DNA of 62,184 nt, taken from contig NZ_PUGF01000028.1 in assembly GCF_002976435.1 (NCBI RefSeq), positions 1 to 62,184 on the forward strand, in the 5' to 3' direction. The position numbers were made by a program, and so were the translations under genes. The notes beneath the pieces are model-generated. The model did no database searches. It worked only from the letters and a program-made list of their open reading frames with translations, and was not told where the DNA came from. This DNA is from Solimicrobium silvestre (GTDB taxonomy: Bacteria > Pseudomonadota > Gammaproteobacteria > Burkholderiales > Burkholderiaceae_D). The stretch's first letter is position 1, and each line of letters starts with the position of its first letter. Positions 10,023-19,012 of the stretch are shown here, in pieces.

Positions 10023-11270
10023 TTAAACGGAATTCTTTACAGAAGCCCGTTTAGCAAGGCTTTGCAGGCGGACTCGGTTGGTGTCAATCCAATCGAGAAG
10101 CTCGGATGCCTGCATCGGTTTGGCAATCAGGTAGCCTTGTGCGATGTCGCAACCCAGTTCTTGTAATAACCCCCAGTCAGCTAGCGCCTCGACACCTTCC
10201 GCAACAGTAACAACGCCCAGCCGATGCCCCATGTCGATAGAGCTTTCTAAAATCACCAGCCGGTTTGGGCGCTCCGACGCGCCGTCAACGAAGGCGCGAT
10301 CAATTTTGAGTTCGGTGAACGGGCAGCGGGACAACTGCTGCATGGACGAATAGCCGATACCGTAGTCATCCATCGCCAACCCAAATCCCTTCAGCCGTAG
10401 TCGTACCAGATTGGCGAGGCATTGCGACAGGTTGCTCATCACCATCGTTTCAGTGACTTCCCATATGACGGATTCAGGTTCTACACCGTAGGCGTTGGTG
10501 ATGCTGACTAGCCGTTCAATGAAGCCTAAATTTGCCAGGTTTTCTGCTGATAAATTGATCGACACTTTGATCGAAGTTAGTCCTGCGTGATGCCAGTTGA
10601 CGAGTTCGCGCAATGACTGGCCGACGATCGCTAGCGTGAAGGGTTCCATTAAGGGAGAGCCTTCGATACGCGGGATAAAGTGTAGCGGCGACAAAATCCC
10701 ATGCTCAGGATGTCGCCAGCGGGCGAGTGCTTCAACACCTTTGATTATTCCTGTGGCGACTTCAATTTTCGGTTGAAAAAAGGCGATGAATTGCCCTTGT
10801 TCCAGCGCTGTTTCGAGTTCTGCTAAATCGAATCGCGAAGGGTCTAGTATGGCAGGGGAGTGACTAATGATGTGGTCGGCACGTTGCAACGTAGTCAGTA
10901 AATCGGTTATTTTTACAGGCTTAACTACGGTGCCGAGCAAGTGCATTCCCGCATCATCTAATCCCATGCTCTCAACAACTTCGAGCATGCGCGGGTCGCG
11001 CGCGCTGGTGACGATTAAGTGCTTGGTGAGCTGGCGGTCGGATAAATGATTAATGAGCTCAATACCATCCATGTGCGGCATATCCAGATCCGTTATCACC
11101 AGATCGACCATTCCTATGCCGTGGGTTGAGAGTACCCGCAAGGCATCAACACCGTTGCACGCTTCCAGTACGGTGCCAAAATTAAGTGACTTGAACAAGC
11201 CCGCCAAATGGGTGCGTTGTACCGAGCTATCCTCTACGATGAGAACGCTTTTATTTGTCCAGTTATTCAT
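10023..11270 (-). CDS. Response regulator with EAL c-di-GMP phosphodiesterase domain
   Basis: Receiver domain (about residues 8-125) joined to an EAL domain (about 150-400). The receiver has the acidic pair in VEDSS, the phosphoacceptor Asp in VITDLDMPHMDG, the Thr/Ser in VTSARD and the Lys in VVKPVK. The EAL domain keeps the catalytic landmarks: EAL in GVEALARW, Asn in SINLSAEN, WEVTET, the DD of MDDYGIGYSS, the Lys of LKIDRAF, AEGVEA and the Gln of AQGYLI. It should therefore hydrolyse c-di-GMP under phosphorelay control. The ATG at 11270 is chosen because AAAGGAG lies just upstream; an upstream in-frame extension lacks one. It ends a four-gene signalling cluster on the minus strand. Confidence 0.9.
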   Translation of the reverse strand: MNNWTNKSVLIVEDSSVQRTHLAGLFKSLNFGTVLEACNGVDALRVLSTHGIGMVDLVITDLDMPHMDGIELINHLSDRQLTKHLIVTSARDPRMLEVVESMGLDDAGMHLLGTVVKPVKITDLLTTLQRADHIISHSPAILDPSRFDLAELETALEQGQFIAFFQPKIEVATGIIKGVEALARWRHPEHGILSPLHFIPRIEGSPLMEPFTLAIVGQSLRELVNWHHAGLTSIKVSINLSAENLANLGFIERLVSITNAYGVEPESVIWEVTETMVMSNLSQCLANLVRLRLKGFGLAMDDYGIGYSSMQQLSRCPFTELKIDRAFVDGASERPNRLVILESSIDMGHRLGVVTVAEGVEALADWGLLQELGCDIAQGYLIAKPMQASELLDWIDTNRVRLQSLAKRASVKNSV

Positions 11271-11351
11271 CTTAACTCCTTTAACTGATCCACAAATCAA
11301 TTGTCGATGACGCTTGGTTTGATCAGTAAATGTCCAACATCTGTTACTTTT

Positions 11352-12248
11352 TTACAATAGCTCATGAGTGACGTGAAGCGCGCCAGTTAGTTCTTGCCGG
11401 GTAATTATGCCGCAACGGATCAAGATTGTTCCCAGACGTTCTGCTTGTTCCGGCATGCGTTGGATGAGCTGAATATAGTCTGAAACATGGCTTTGCGGTG
11501 TCAGCAGTTGAATGCTGCAATCATCGCGTAAAAATTCAAATACGTTTTCTATTGTGGCTTGATCAGCAGCACTACTTAAGGTAATTTCGAATCCCAGGTA
11601 ACACGACTCAGGGTTCATTTTTTCGCTATCCGGTACCGCATCGATTAGCGTAACGATGCCGGCGATGGTGCCAAGTTTGGCAAGGTAACGAATAAACGAA
11701 AGTGGCTCCATTCCGTTGCGCAGTACGTCGGGGCCGAAACGTAAGGAGATCTGCCAGTAGCCGCTTTCTTTATCTGCGTTGCCGCTAGGTTTCCGAATTG
11801 CGCCAGATGGCCGAGGCTGAGCTGTGGTAAGCGCTGGAGTTGATGTTGAAATCGATGCGCCTAAATAGAGTTGTAATTGCTCCGACAATAGCAAGCCGCG
11901 CTGCGACATGGCTTGATCCGGTTCCAGTTGGCCAGCTTCAGCTGCATCAACCATTGTGCCGATATAGTTACTGCATGAGGAAAGCAGAGTGACCATGCGA
12001 TCGGCAATGCCAATTTTGTCTTCCCGTACCAGTTCAAGTACGTTCTCAATCAGTTGGCTAAAGGCGGCGATATGATCGAGACCAAACAAACTGGCTGAAC
12101 CTTTAATGATATGCGCGGTACGAAATATCGTTTTCACCATATCGGTTTGATTTTTTGCATGCTCGACCGTAAGCAATGCCGTGTCCATCGCTGCCAGTAA
12201 CTCACGACTTTCAATAATAAATGTCTGTAATGGTTGATCGCGATTCAT
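11352..12248 (-). CDS. CheA-like protein with Hpt domain but no kinase domains
   Basis: The N-terminus is a CheA-type phosphotransfer domain: FRTAHIIKGSASLFG carries the phosphoacceptor His46. A second region (about 165-245) resembles the intermediate domain of betaproteobacterial CheA, and the end (LGTILIRCGIITRQELTGAL) resembles the linker that normally precedes dimerisation, ATPase and CheW-like domains. The protein stops there at 298 residues, whereas CheA is usually about 650-750. No kinase sequence follows in the remaining 80 bp before the EAL gene. The likely explanations are a deletion, or a phosphotransfer-only partner that shuttles phosphate between a distant kinase and the two receivers beside it. 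The ATG at 12248 follows a weak ribosome binding site. Confidence 0.75.
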   Translation of the reverse strand: MNRDQPLQTFIIESRELLAAMDTALLTVEHAKNQTDMVKTIFRTAHIIKGSASLFGLDHIAAFSQLIENVLELVREDKIGIADRMVTLLSSCSNYIGTMVDAAEAGQLEPDQAMSQRGLLLSEQLQLYLGASISTSTPALTTAQPRPSGAIRKPSGNADKESGYWQISLRFGPDVLRNGMEPLSFIRYLAKLGTIAGIVTLIDAVPDSEKMNPESCYLGFEITLSSAADQATIENVFEFLRDDCSIQLLTPQSHVSDYIQLIQRMPEQAERLGTILIRCGIITRQELTGALHVTHELL

Positions 12249-12275
12249 TTGAGTGTCTCTTTACTGGAAAATCGC

Positions 12276-12605
12276 CTAACGGCGGCCAGTTGCCGGTGAT
12301 GCTGAAATTAATGGGGAATCGTCAAAATAGGTGATCAGGTTGAACAGCTTCAGCACCTCTATCACCGCGCGACTATGTGCAATCAATCGTAGTGTTCGCC
12401 CGTTTGCCAACGCCTGTTTTTTGATCATGATAAGAACTTGTACGCCTGCCGTATCCAGCTCACTGACTGAGGCAAGATCGAGTTCCAGTTGCTTGGTCTG
12501 ATCCAGTGCGGCCAATAGCGTGTTCTTCAGTTCGGCGGCGCGATAAATATCCATCTCGCCTTCGATACGCAGGGTAGCTGTTGCGGTGATTGTCTCGGCT
12601 GTCAT
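12276..12605 (-). CDS. STAS-domain protein (anti-sigma-factor antagonist type)
   Basis: Single STAS domain of about 109 residues, of the kind found in some chemotaxis operons. The phosphorylation loop reads ELDTAGVQVL, so the usual Ser is replaced by Thr, as in other chemotaxis-linked STAS proteins. The ATG at 12605 is chosen because GGAG lies 6 nt upstream; a longer reading would overlap cheY. It lies between cheY and the CheA-like gene with short gaps, which indicates an operon. The partner is unknown; a kinase/phosphatase switch is the family role. Confidence 0.82.
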   Translation of the reverse strand: MTAETITATATLRIEGEMDIYRAAELKNTLLAALDQTKQLELDLASVSELDTAGVQVLIMIKKQALANGRTLRLIAHSRAVIEVLKLFNLITYFDDSPLISASPATGRR

Positions 12606-12616
12606 GTGATCTCCGC

Positions 12617-12985
12617 TCAAGGTATTGCCAGCATCTGCACTGCACCTAGTAATACGTCCAGCTTGAATGGTTTTACCACCCATGCCTTGGCGCCTGCAGC
12701 CTGACCTTCGCGTTTTTTCACTTCCTGCGACTCAGAGGTCAGCATGATGATGGGTGTAAAGCGATAGTGCGGCAGCAGTTTTATCGCTTTAATAAAGCTG
12801 ATGCCATCCATATTGGGCATGTTGACATCGCTGATGATGAGATGGATTTTTTGACCGGAAAGCTTGCTGAGCGCATCATTGCCGTCACAGCCTTCAATGA
12901 CGTCGTAACCGGCATCTTTCAATGCAAGGCCGACAACCTCTCTTAACGAGATCGAATCGTCTACAACCATAATGGTTTTGCTCAT
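12617..12985 (-). CDS. CheY-like single-domain response regulator
   Basis: Stand-alone receiver of 122 residues. The acidic pair is Asp9-Asp10 (MVVDDSIS), the phosphoacceptor is Asp53 in IISDVNMPNMDG, the switch Thr is in IMLTSES and the conserved Lys is in WVVKPF. The second of two adjacent ATGs (12985) is preferred since AGGGGG then lies 6 nt away. It is first in the minus-strand cluster cheY-STAS-CheA-like-receiver/EAL. No flagellar or CheW/CheR/CheB genes adjoin, so a role outside classical chemotaxis is possible. Confidence 0.88.
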   Translation of the reverse strand: MSKTIMVVDDSISLREVVGLALKDAGYDVIEGCDGNDALSKLSGQKIHLIISDVNMPNMDGISFIKAIKLLPHYRFTPIIMLTSESQEVKKREGQAAGAKAWVVKPFKLDVLLGAVQMLAIP

Positions 12986-13103
12986 CATATTCCCCCTAAA
13001 ATCTTTACCCTGACTATGTATATTAGGTAGATTTTTTGTACATTCCAGTTATAAGAAGCTTTTTTTATTTCCTAAAGCATATATTGCCCAGCGGCATATA
13101 GCT

Positions 13104-13121
13104 ATGCCCTAAATAGGGCAT
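13104..13121. other. 18-bp near-perfect palindrome upstream of cheY cluster
   Basis: ATGCCCTA and TAGGGCAT are separated by AA, about 120 bp upstream of cheY. It is not followed by a U-run on either strand, so an operator is as plausible as a hairpin. The surrounding 330-bp gap (12989-13318) otherwise holds only this palindrome and the terminator at 13240-13287. Confidence 0.4.
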
Positions 13122-13235
13122 TTACATCGCTATTTTTTTGGTATATGGAGGGTTTTGCTAGCAATTAGTCACTAAAGCTTATGCTATGACTAATTAAGGT
13201 TAAATAATTGCTACGGTTGGTTTATATCGTGAGGT

Positions 13236-13287
13236 AGAAAAGTTGCCTAACTTGACATTGGGTAGGCAGTGTCAGTCGCGGCAACTT
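13236..13287 (-). terminator. Two-tier hairpin terminator of the minus-strand catabolic operon
   Basis: Two nested stems form one hairpin: AAGTTGCC (13240-13247) pairs with GGCAACTT (13280-13287), and TGACATTG (13253-13260) pairs with CAGTGTCA (13267-13274) with one G-T pair. They are separated by a symmetric 5x5 internal loop. On the minus strand the hairpin runs straight into a TTTTCT tract and lies about 30 nt past the GMC oxidoreductase stop, as expected of an intrinsic terminator. Confidence 0.65.
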
Positions 13288-13318
13288 GGGGGAAGTGGAT
13301 GGGTGATAATTTTCCTAT

Positions 13319-14977
13319 TTATTTACAGTGTGCAAACTCTGGCAATTTACTCATGGTTCTTAGTTCCAAAATCATGTCGGATGCTTTTTCTGCAATCATA
13401 ATGGTGGGCGCATTGGTATTGCCACTCACCACATTCGGCATGATGGACGCATCAACCACCCGCAAGTTATCAAGACCATGTACTTTGAGATCGGGCCCGA
13501 CTACGGCCATTTCATCAATCCCCATTTTGCAAGTACCAACCGGATGAAAACCATTCCCAAGGTGGTTGCGGCAAGCCTCCAAAATCTCTTCATCGCTGAC
13601 ACGTTCTGCGCCCGGCACCAGTTCTTTTTTACGTGATGCAGAAAAAATTGGCGCGGCTAGCCAGCGACGTGCCAGCCGGATACCGTTCAATAAGGATTTG
13701 ATGTCATCAGGATGTTCCAGCAAGCATTGGTCAACAACCGGCTCTGCATAGGGATCATTGCTGGCAAGGCGTACAGAACCTCGTGATTTAGGGCGGACCA
13801 CATAAACATGAACCGAATAGCCGGTTTTTGCGAGAAGGGCAATGTCGCGTCCTGAGTCGTCGAACAGCACCGGGATGATGTGATACTGCACGTCGGGAAT
13901 CACATGCTCGGGACTGGAGCAAAGGTAAGCTCCGATTTCGGTTGCGGATGCTCTGAGCAAGCCTTTTTTATGTCGGTAATATTGCCAGATTGCTTTGCAC
14001 ATTCTGGCGATGCCTGTCGGCGTCAGGCTAGTTCCACCGTGGTCATGACTGGAGGTTAACACACAGGAATCGACATGTTCTTGCAGATTTTGACCTACGC
14101 CGGGCAGCACATGTTTGCACGCAATCTTGTGGCGCTTTAATTCGAACGGATCACCAATGCCAGACAGCATCAGAAGTTGCGGGCTGCCGTAAGCACCGGC
14201 AGACAATATCACTTCACATTTCGCGGCAACAAAGCATGGCTGTCCATTGACTTCATAATTCACTCCGCTGACACGTTTTCCGATCAGATTGAGTTGGGTT
14301 ACATGGGCATGGGTAATCACGGTCAAGTTGCTACGCCGACGTGCAGGATCAAGAAACGCAGCCGCCACGCCACAACGTTGACCGTCGCGGATAGTGAACT
14401 GGTAGATGCCGACGCCTTCTGGTTTTGCACCGTTAAAGTCGTCGGTTAATGGCAAGCCAGTCTGCTTGGCAGCCTCAAGAAATTGCTGGCTGATTGGGTA
14501 ATGCATTTCTGCATCCGAAACATGCAGCGGCCCACCTGAACCATGATGAGAGGAAGCGCCGCGCGCATTGTCTTCAGAGCGTTTGAAGTAAGGCAGTACT
14601 TCGTCAAAGCTCCAGCCGGTATTACCTAACGCAGCCCATTCGTCGTAATCGCGGCGAAACCCGCGAATGTAGACCATGCCGTTAATAGCCGAACTGCCGC
14701 CCAGCCCTTTGCCACGTGGCAGAAACATGCGCCGACCTTTGCAAACCGTTGGGTCCGCCTTGGCGCGATACGCCCAATTGTATTTGCGGCTAAACATGAA
14801 GTAGCCGAATGCGCCGGGAGTGCGAATTAATGCCGATTGATTGTCACCACCGGCTTCCAGCAAACAAACGCTAATTGCCGGGTCGGCGGAAAGTCGGTTC
14901 GCCAATACACAACCGGCCGAACCGCCTCCGATTATCACGTAATCAAACATGGTATTTTCAGTTGTTGGTGTGTTCAT
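13319..14977 (-). CDS. GMC-family FAD alcohol oxidase/dehydrogenase
   Basis: Glucose-methanol-choline oxidoreductase of 552 residues. The ADP-binding fingerprint is GGGSAGCVLANRLS near residue 17, the FAD attachment region is GKGLGGSSAINGMVYIRG near 90 and the second GMC signature is GAYGSPQLLMLSGIG. The active-site His pair lies in the C-terminal segment NGFHPVGTCKMG and near the final SGNTNAPTIMIAEKASDMI. The best match in style is aliphatic alcohol or choline-type dehydrogenases. The ATG at 14977 overlaps the alkylsulfatase stop by 4 bp (ATGA), which indicates translational coupling. This suggests the enzyme oxidises the alcohol freed by that sulfatase. Confidence 0.9.
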   Translation of the reverse strand: MNTPTTENTMFDYVIIGGGSAGCVLANRLSADPAISVCLLEAGGDNQSALIRTPGAFGYFMFSRKYNWAYRAKADPTVCKGRRMFLPRGKGLGGSSAINGMVYIRGFRRDYDEWAALGNTGWSFDEVLPYFKRSEDNARGASSHHGSGGPLHVSDAEMHYPISQQFLEAAKQTGLPLTDDFNGAKPEGVGIYQFTIRDGQRCGVAAAFLDPARRRSNLTVITHAHVTQLNLIGKRVSGVNYEVNGQPCFVAAKCEVILSAGAYGSPQLLMLSGIGDPFELKRHKIACKHVLPGVGQNLQEHVDSCVLTSSHDHGGTSLTPTGIARMCKAIWQYYRHKKGLLRASATEIGAYLCSSPEHVIPDVQYHIIPVLFDDSGRDIALLAKTGYSVHVYVVRPKSRGSVRLASNDPYAEPVVDQCLLEHPDDIKSLLNGIRLARRWLAAPIFSASRKKELVPGAERVSDEEILEACRNHLGNGFHPVGTCKMGIDEMAVVGPDLKVHGLDNLRVVDASIMPNVVSGNTNAPTIMIAEKASDMILELRTMSKLPEFAHCK

Positions 14978-16992
14978 GGCAGCACTGGATTTGGTGTGAC
15001 GATGTTAAAGGTCGGTGAAAAAGTATCCATCAGGCTGAGCAGCATTCCAAAGGCCTGCGGATTACCGTCGATCTTGATTAAGCCCGTGGCAATGGCTTGT
15101 TTAGGCGATAATTTCTGCAGCAAAATAGCGTCTAGCGTTGCTCTGCTTAATGTGAGCGTAGCGTCGGCGGTTGTCGATTGTTTTCCTACCAAATAAGTTA
15201 GCGCTGAATTTTCCAGATTGAGAACGTAGTGCAAGTCGTTTTTACCAGCAGCGTCGCCGTCACTGAAATTCCAGTTAATGACGATGTGTTTGCCTTCTGC
15301 TTTTGGCGCATTCAAGCGCACGCCCAGATAATCAAAAATATTGTCGATGCTGAGTGCTTTTACCGTGTCGGCGCTGTCAGTGCGGAGCTCACCTGCAACA
15401 GGTGTTTTTTTACCGTTGCGCAGTTCCATCGCACCATATAAATAGGCATTACGCTCAACCGCCGATTGGGCTTGGTAGCCTAATTGTTCCAATGCATCGG
15501 CACCCAGATTACGTGCTTCCTGATTGCTTGGATCCGCAAAAACTAAGTGACTCATCGCTTGTGCTACCCAGCGATATTCACCCTGAACATAATCGGCATG
15601 CGCTCGTTTTAAAATTGCTTCGGCACCGCCGCCATAGGCCACAAATTTACGTCCATAATCGGCATCACTCAGCGCATCCAGATTGGCCGGATTGCCGTCA
15701 TACCATCCGATATATTCTTGATATACCGCCTTGGCATTACGCTGCACGGAACCGTAATAACCCTGCGTTTCCCATTCATTGGCCAGACTTGCAGGCACAT
15801 TTTTACTCATGAATTCGGCGACTTCGACTGGTTTGTAGCCGAGATTAATTAATCGTAAGGACTGGTCATTAAGCCATTTATACATATCGCGTTGTTTAGA
15901 TAAGTAGTTGATTACGCGGGTATGACCAATCACAGGCCAAGTGTGCTGGCCGACTAACATCGTCGTGTCGTCGCCAAAACGGGCTAACGCCTGATTTAAA
16001 TAGTTTGACCAGGCTTGTGCATCACGAATCGATGCGCCGCGTAAGGTCAGTAATTGATGTTGGGTTTGGCAGGCTAATTCACCGGTATCGAGTACTTTAA
16101 ATTGTGGAAAAAAATGAATCATTTCAGCCGGTGCTTCGGTGCCCGGCGTCAGCATGTTAATAATTTCTACGCCATCAATCACCATTTTTTCAACGGCTTG
16201 AGTAACGTAACGGGTCGGTTCAATCAGGGTAATAGTTCCTTTGGAAAGCGCTTTAGCACCGCCAATATCAAGCTGCCCCCGATCACTGCGCGGCAGGCTG
16301 GTGCCGAACTGGTATTCAGCACGTCGGCTCATGGCGTTACCCGCCAAAACGTTTTCACTAATGGCGTGCTCCATAAATCCGGTTGGCGCAATAATTTGTA
16401 CTTTGCCGCTCTTCACATCTTCTTCACTGACCAGGCCTTTAACGCCGCCGTAATGGTCGACATGGCTGTGGTTGTAGAGGATGGCAACGATGGGTTTTTT
16501 AGGGCGGTGGCTATAGTACAAATTTAATGCGCTGCGAGCCGTCTCAGTACTGAGCATGGCATCGATGATGATAATGCCGGTTTTACCCTCAACAATCGTC
16601 ATATTGGTCAGGTCGATGCCGCGCACCTGATAAAAGCCGTCAGTGACTTTATATAAACCATTACCCATGCCTTTGCGGGCTTGAATCCATAGGCTTGGAT
16701 TAACTGTAGCGGGCGCTTTCTCCGCTTGAAGAAACTCATACCCTTTAAGTGTGTACACGACGTTGCCTTGCGCACCGATTGTTGCTGCGTCAGGAATGCT
16801 GCCGATAAAACCATGCGCAATATCTGCGTCGATTTGTGGATCTGCAGGCGGTAAATGGCGAGCTGTTTCGGCGTTTTTTGCGATGGTTGCCGGCTCTGCG
16901 TCTTTAGGCGCGTTTAGTAACTGCGCTTGCGCTGTGCTCATGATGAACAGCAGGGATGCCGTTATTGCGTTAATTTTCATGATTTTTTTCAT
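14974..16992 (-). CDS. Periplasmic alkylsulfatase, SdsA1/BDS1-type metallo-beta-lactamase fold
   Basis: Hydrolyses alkyl sulfate esters to alcohol and sulfate. The signal peptide is about 24 residues (MKKIMKINAITASLLF…AQA). The metallo-beta-lactamase zinc motif is NHSHVDHYGG, with further ligands expected near ELACQTQHQL and VGQHTWPV. An alpha-helical dimerisation region follows and the C-terminal ~120 residues look like the SCP2-type lipid-binding domain usual in this family. The 672-residue length matches SdsA1-type enzymes. AGAGG precedes the ATG at 16992. It is coupled to the GMC alcohol dehydrogenase and follows an acyl-CoA synthetase, so the three could convert an alkyl sulfate to acyl-CoA through alcohol and acid. 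Confidence 0.92.
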   Translation of the reverse strand: MKKIMKINAITASLLFIMSTAQAQLLNAPKDAEPATIAKNAETARHLPPADPQIDADIAHGFIGSIPDAATIGAQGNVVYTLKGYEFLQAEKAPATVNPSLWIQARKGMGNGLYKVTDGFYQVRGIDLTNMTIVEGKTGIIIIDAMLSTETARSALNLYYSHRPKKPIVAILYNHSHVDHYGGVKGLVSEEDVKSGKVQIIAPTGFMEHAISENVLAGNAMSRRAEYQFGTSLPRSDRGQLDIGGAKALSKGTITLIEPTRYVTQAVEKMVIDGVEIINMLTPGTEAPAEMIHFFPQFKVLDTGELACQTQHQLLTLRGASIRDAQAWSNYLNQALARFGDDTTMLVGQHTWPVIGHTRVINYLSKQRDMYKWLNDQSLRLINLGYKPVEVAEFMSKNVPASLANEWETQGYYGSVQRNAKAVYQEYIGWYDGNPANLDALSDADYGRKFVAYGGGAEAILKRAHADYVQGEYRWVAQAMSHLVFADPSNQEARNLGADALEQLGYQAQSAVERNAYLYGAMELRNGKKTPVAGELRTDSADTVKALSIDNIFDYLGVRLNAPKAEGKHIVINWNFSDGDAAGKNDLHYVLNLENSALTYLVGKQSTTADATLTLSRATLDAILLQKLSPKQAIATGLIKIDGNPQAFGMLLSLMDTFSPTFNIVTPNPVLP

Positions 16993-17085
16993 GTGATGAC
17001 CTCTTTTAGGTTCGTCTTGTTATGGTGAGATAGCTGTGGGTTTACGTTGATTTAGCTGATCTCTGTCTCCGTAGTTGAATACCAG

Positions 17086-18669
17086 CTAGCTGATCTTCCT
17101 GTCCATGTGTTGCCAGTACTTTTCTTTCACCTTACGTCGCAATACTTTGCCGACTACCGACAGCGGCAGTTCTTCAACAAAAATTAATGTTTTAGGTGCC
17201 TTGTAAGCGCCTAGCCTATTTTTTGAATGTGCAATTAACTCTTCTGCCGCGACAGAAACACCTTGGCGCAACACCACTTCCGCGTGCAGCGATTCACCCC
17301 ATTCGGGATGGGGAATGCCGACTACGGCGGCCATTAAAACGGCAGGGTGAGCTTGCAAAGCTGCTTCAACTTCAATCGCATAAATGTTAAAACCGCCGCT
17401 GATAATCATGTCTTTGACGCGATCGACGATGTAGATATAGCCGTTGGCATCGATATAACCAAGGTCGCCGGATTTCCATGCGCCATCTTCAAATTCGGCA
17501 GCGGTAGCTTCTGGATTATCGTAATAGCCTTTGATGATCGCTTTGCAGCGTATTCGAATTTCTCCGGTTTCCCCGAACGGTAAGGGCTTGCCTTGCTTGT
17601 CCGTGATGAATATTTCTACCCCGGGTGTAGCGCGCCCGGCTGACGACAGGTGTTTAATTGCCGCGTCATCATTACTCCGATGCTCGGCTTTATCCAGTAT
17701 CGAGATGAACATGGCGGCTTCGGTGGCAGCATAGCCTTGCGCAAAAATCTGGCCGAAGCATTGCACCAATTCATCGAGCTTGACCGGACTGATTGGCGCA
17801 GCACCATAAATCAGCGTCTTCAAAGAAGAGAAGTCACGCGGCAGTGCACGTTGTAACTCCAGCAGGCGATACAACACGGTCGGCACCAGGAAGGAATGCG
17901 TCACCCGCTCTGTTTCAACCACTTCGCGCCAGTGATCCAGATTGAGTTGATTCATGGTGAGATTGGTACCACCGGCAAAGAAGGTCGGGAAAAACGTAAT
18001 CAACGTGCCGTGCGATAACGGTGTTACGTGTACTAGTCGGGTTGCATCGGTAAAGTTGAGATCAAAATTAATAAATCCGCCATCCCGGCTCGCCAGAATA
18101 TTGTCGATGGAATACATCGCACATTTACCTTTGCCGGTTGTACCACCGGTAAAACGCAGCATAAAAATGTGCTCGTCGGTATCCAGCTCAACATCGTTGT
18201 CTAGCTCGGAAGCAGCTTCAACCAAATCCCAGAATGCACGTACTTCAGGATATTTTTGTGGCTCTGGAATTTCATCCATCGCGACTACTGTGCAGCCCTT
18301 GCTGTGCAACAGTGCAGAGTAGGTTTCCAATAAGCGGGTTTCGATAAAAACCACCTTGGGCTGTACCAAGTCCAGCTGCCGTTCGTGCTCTTCAATCGAG
18401 TCACGCAAATTCGTCATGACGACCGTTCCTTCTTGTTTGAAGACTACCGGAAACAGCATCAAACTAAGATTGTCATTTTCTAAAATGAGCATGAATTTAT
18501 CGCCGCATCCCACTTGCAACTCAGTGCGCAAGGCATTGGCGATGCGGTTGGTCAGCCGGTGATATTCATCATAGTTGTAGCGCCGCTGTCGCTCGACGTT
18601 GACAATCGCTTCCTGCTCGCCAAAACGTAATGCCATGAGTCGCATAACACGACAAAAATTCATTTTCAT
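17086..18669 (-). CDS. Acyl-CoA synthetase (AMP-forming ligase)
   Basis: Activates a carboxylic acid to its CoA thioester using ATP. The adenylation P-loop is FTGGTTGKGKCAM near residue 175, the A5-type motif is QGYAATEAA, the A7/A8 motifs are WKSGDLGYIDANGYIYIVDRVKDMIISGG near 420 and the catalytic Lys is in the C-terminal VGKVLRRKVKE. The 527 residues are full length. AGGTGG lies 7 nt before the first ATG. It is upstream of the alkylsulfatase with a 93-bp gap and downstream of the SDR with a 343-bp gap that holds a repeat, so it may have its own promoter. The substrate is probably a branched or cyclic acid, judging by the racemase nearby. Confidence 0.9.
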   Translation of the reverse strand: MKMNFCRVMRLMALRFGEQEAIVNVERQRRYNYDEYHRLTNRIANALRTELQVGCGDKFMLILENDNLSLMLFPVVFKQEGTVVMTNLRDSIEEHERQLDLVQPKVVFIETRLLETYSALLHSKGCTVVAMDEIPEPQKYPEVRAFWDLVEAASELDNDVELDTDEHIFMLRFTGGTTGKGKCAMYSIDNILASRDGGFINFDLNFTDATRLVHVTPLSHGTLITFFPTFFAGGTNLTMNQLNLDHWREVVETERVTHSFLVPTVLYRLLELQRALPRDFSSLKTLIYGAAPISPVKLDELVQCFGQIFAQGYAATEAAMFISILDKAEHRSNDDAAIKHLSSAGRATPGVEIFITDKQGKPLPFGETGEIRIRCKAIIKGYYDNPEATAAEFEDGAWKSGDLGYIDANGYIYIVDRVKDMIISGGFNIYAIEVEAALQAHPAVLMAAVVGIPHPEWGESLHAEVVLRQGVSVAAEELIAHSKNRLGAYKAPKTLIFVEELPLSVVGKVLRRKVKEKYWQHMDRKIS

Positions 18670-18762
18670 TTTTTTACCACCTGATAATTTTGGAAAGTCG
18701 TTTAATTTTTACTGTTCAGTTACTAGTTTCAGAAATCAGTGGCAATGTGGATTCTATTAGCC

Positions 18763-18922
18763 GTCATTCCCGCGGTGGAACTGGGAATTCAGACGATACA
18801 TCGTCTGCCAGTGGAACGGCTCGTGCCTGCAGGCACGGGCTCCTGCTTAGGAATCCAGGAGCTCGCAAATTTACCGATGAAGGCACTTTGTGCCACTGGA
18901 TCCCCGCCTGCGCGAGGATGAC
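18763..18922. repeat. Composite palindromic intergenic repeat with GTCATTCCCGCG ends
   Basis: A 160-bp block bounded by GTCATTCCCGCG on the left and CGCGAGGATGAC on the right, i.e. imperfect inverted ends. Inside are perfect small palindromes at 18790-18807, 18822-18837 and 18882-18894. The same end sequence occurs at 50851-50870 and at both ends of the IS element at 54147-55496. It fills the 343-bp gap between the SDR and acyl-CoA synthetase genes; nothing else was seen there. Confidence 0.7.
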
Positions 18923-19012
18923 ATTATTTATTACTGGGATATATTTCTATAACCAACTCCGATGATCTTCTCTGAGTTTAAAAACTTAACTGGTTGTTTT
19001 TGAAACTTACTA

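Noticed and set aside
15354-15812. A 152-codon plus-strand open frame inside the alkylsulfatase gene
   Set aside because: It is antisense to a full-length, motif-complete gene and has a His/Pro/Arg-rich composition typical of a shadow frame.
18763-18922. Could the palindromic block be a CRISPR array?
   Set aside because: The internal palindromes differ from each other, there is no regular repeat-spacer pattern and no cas genes are present.
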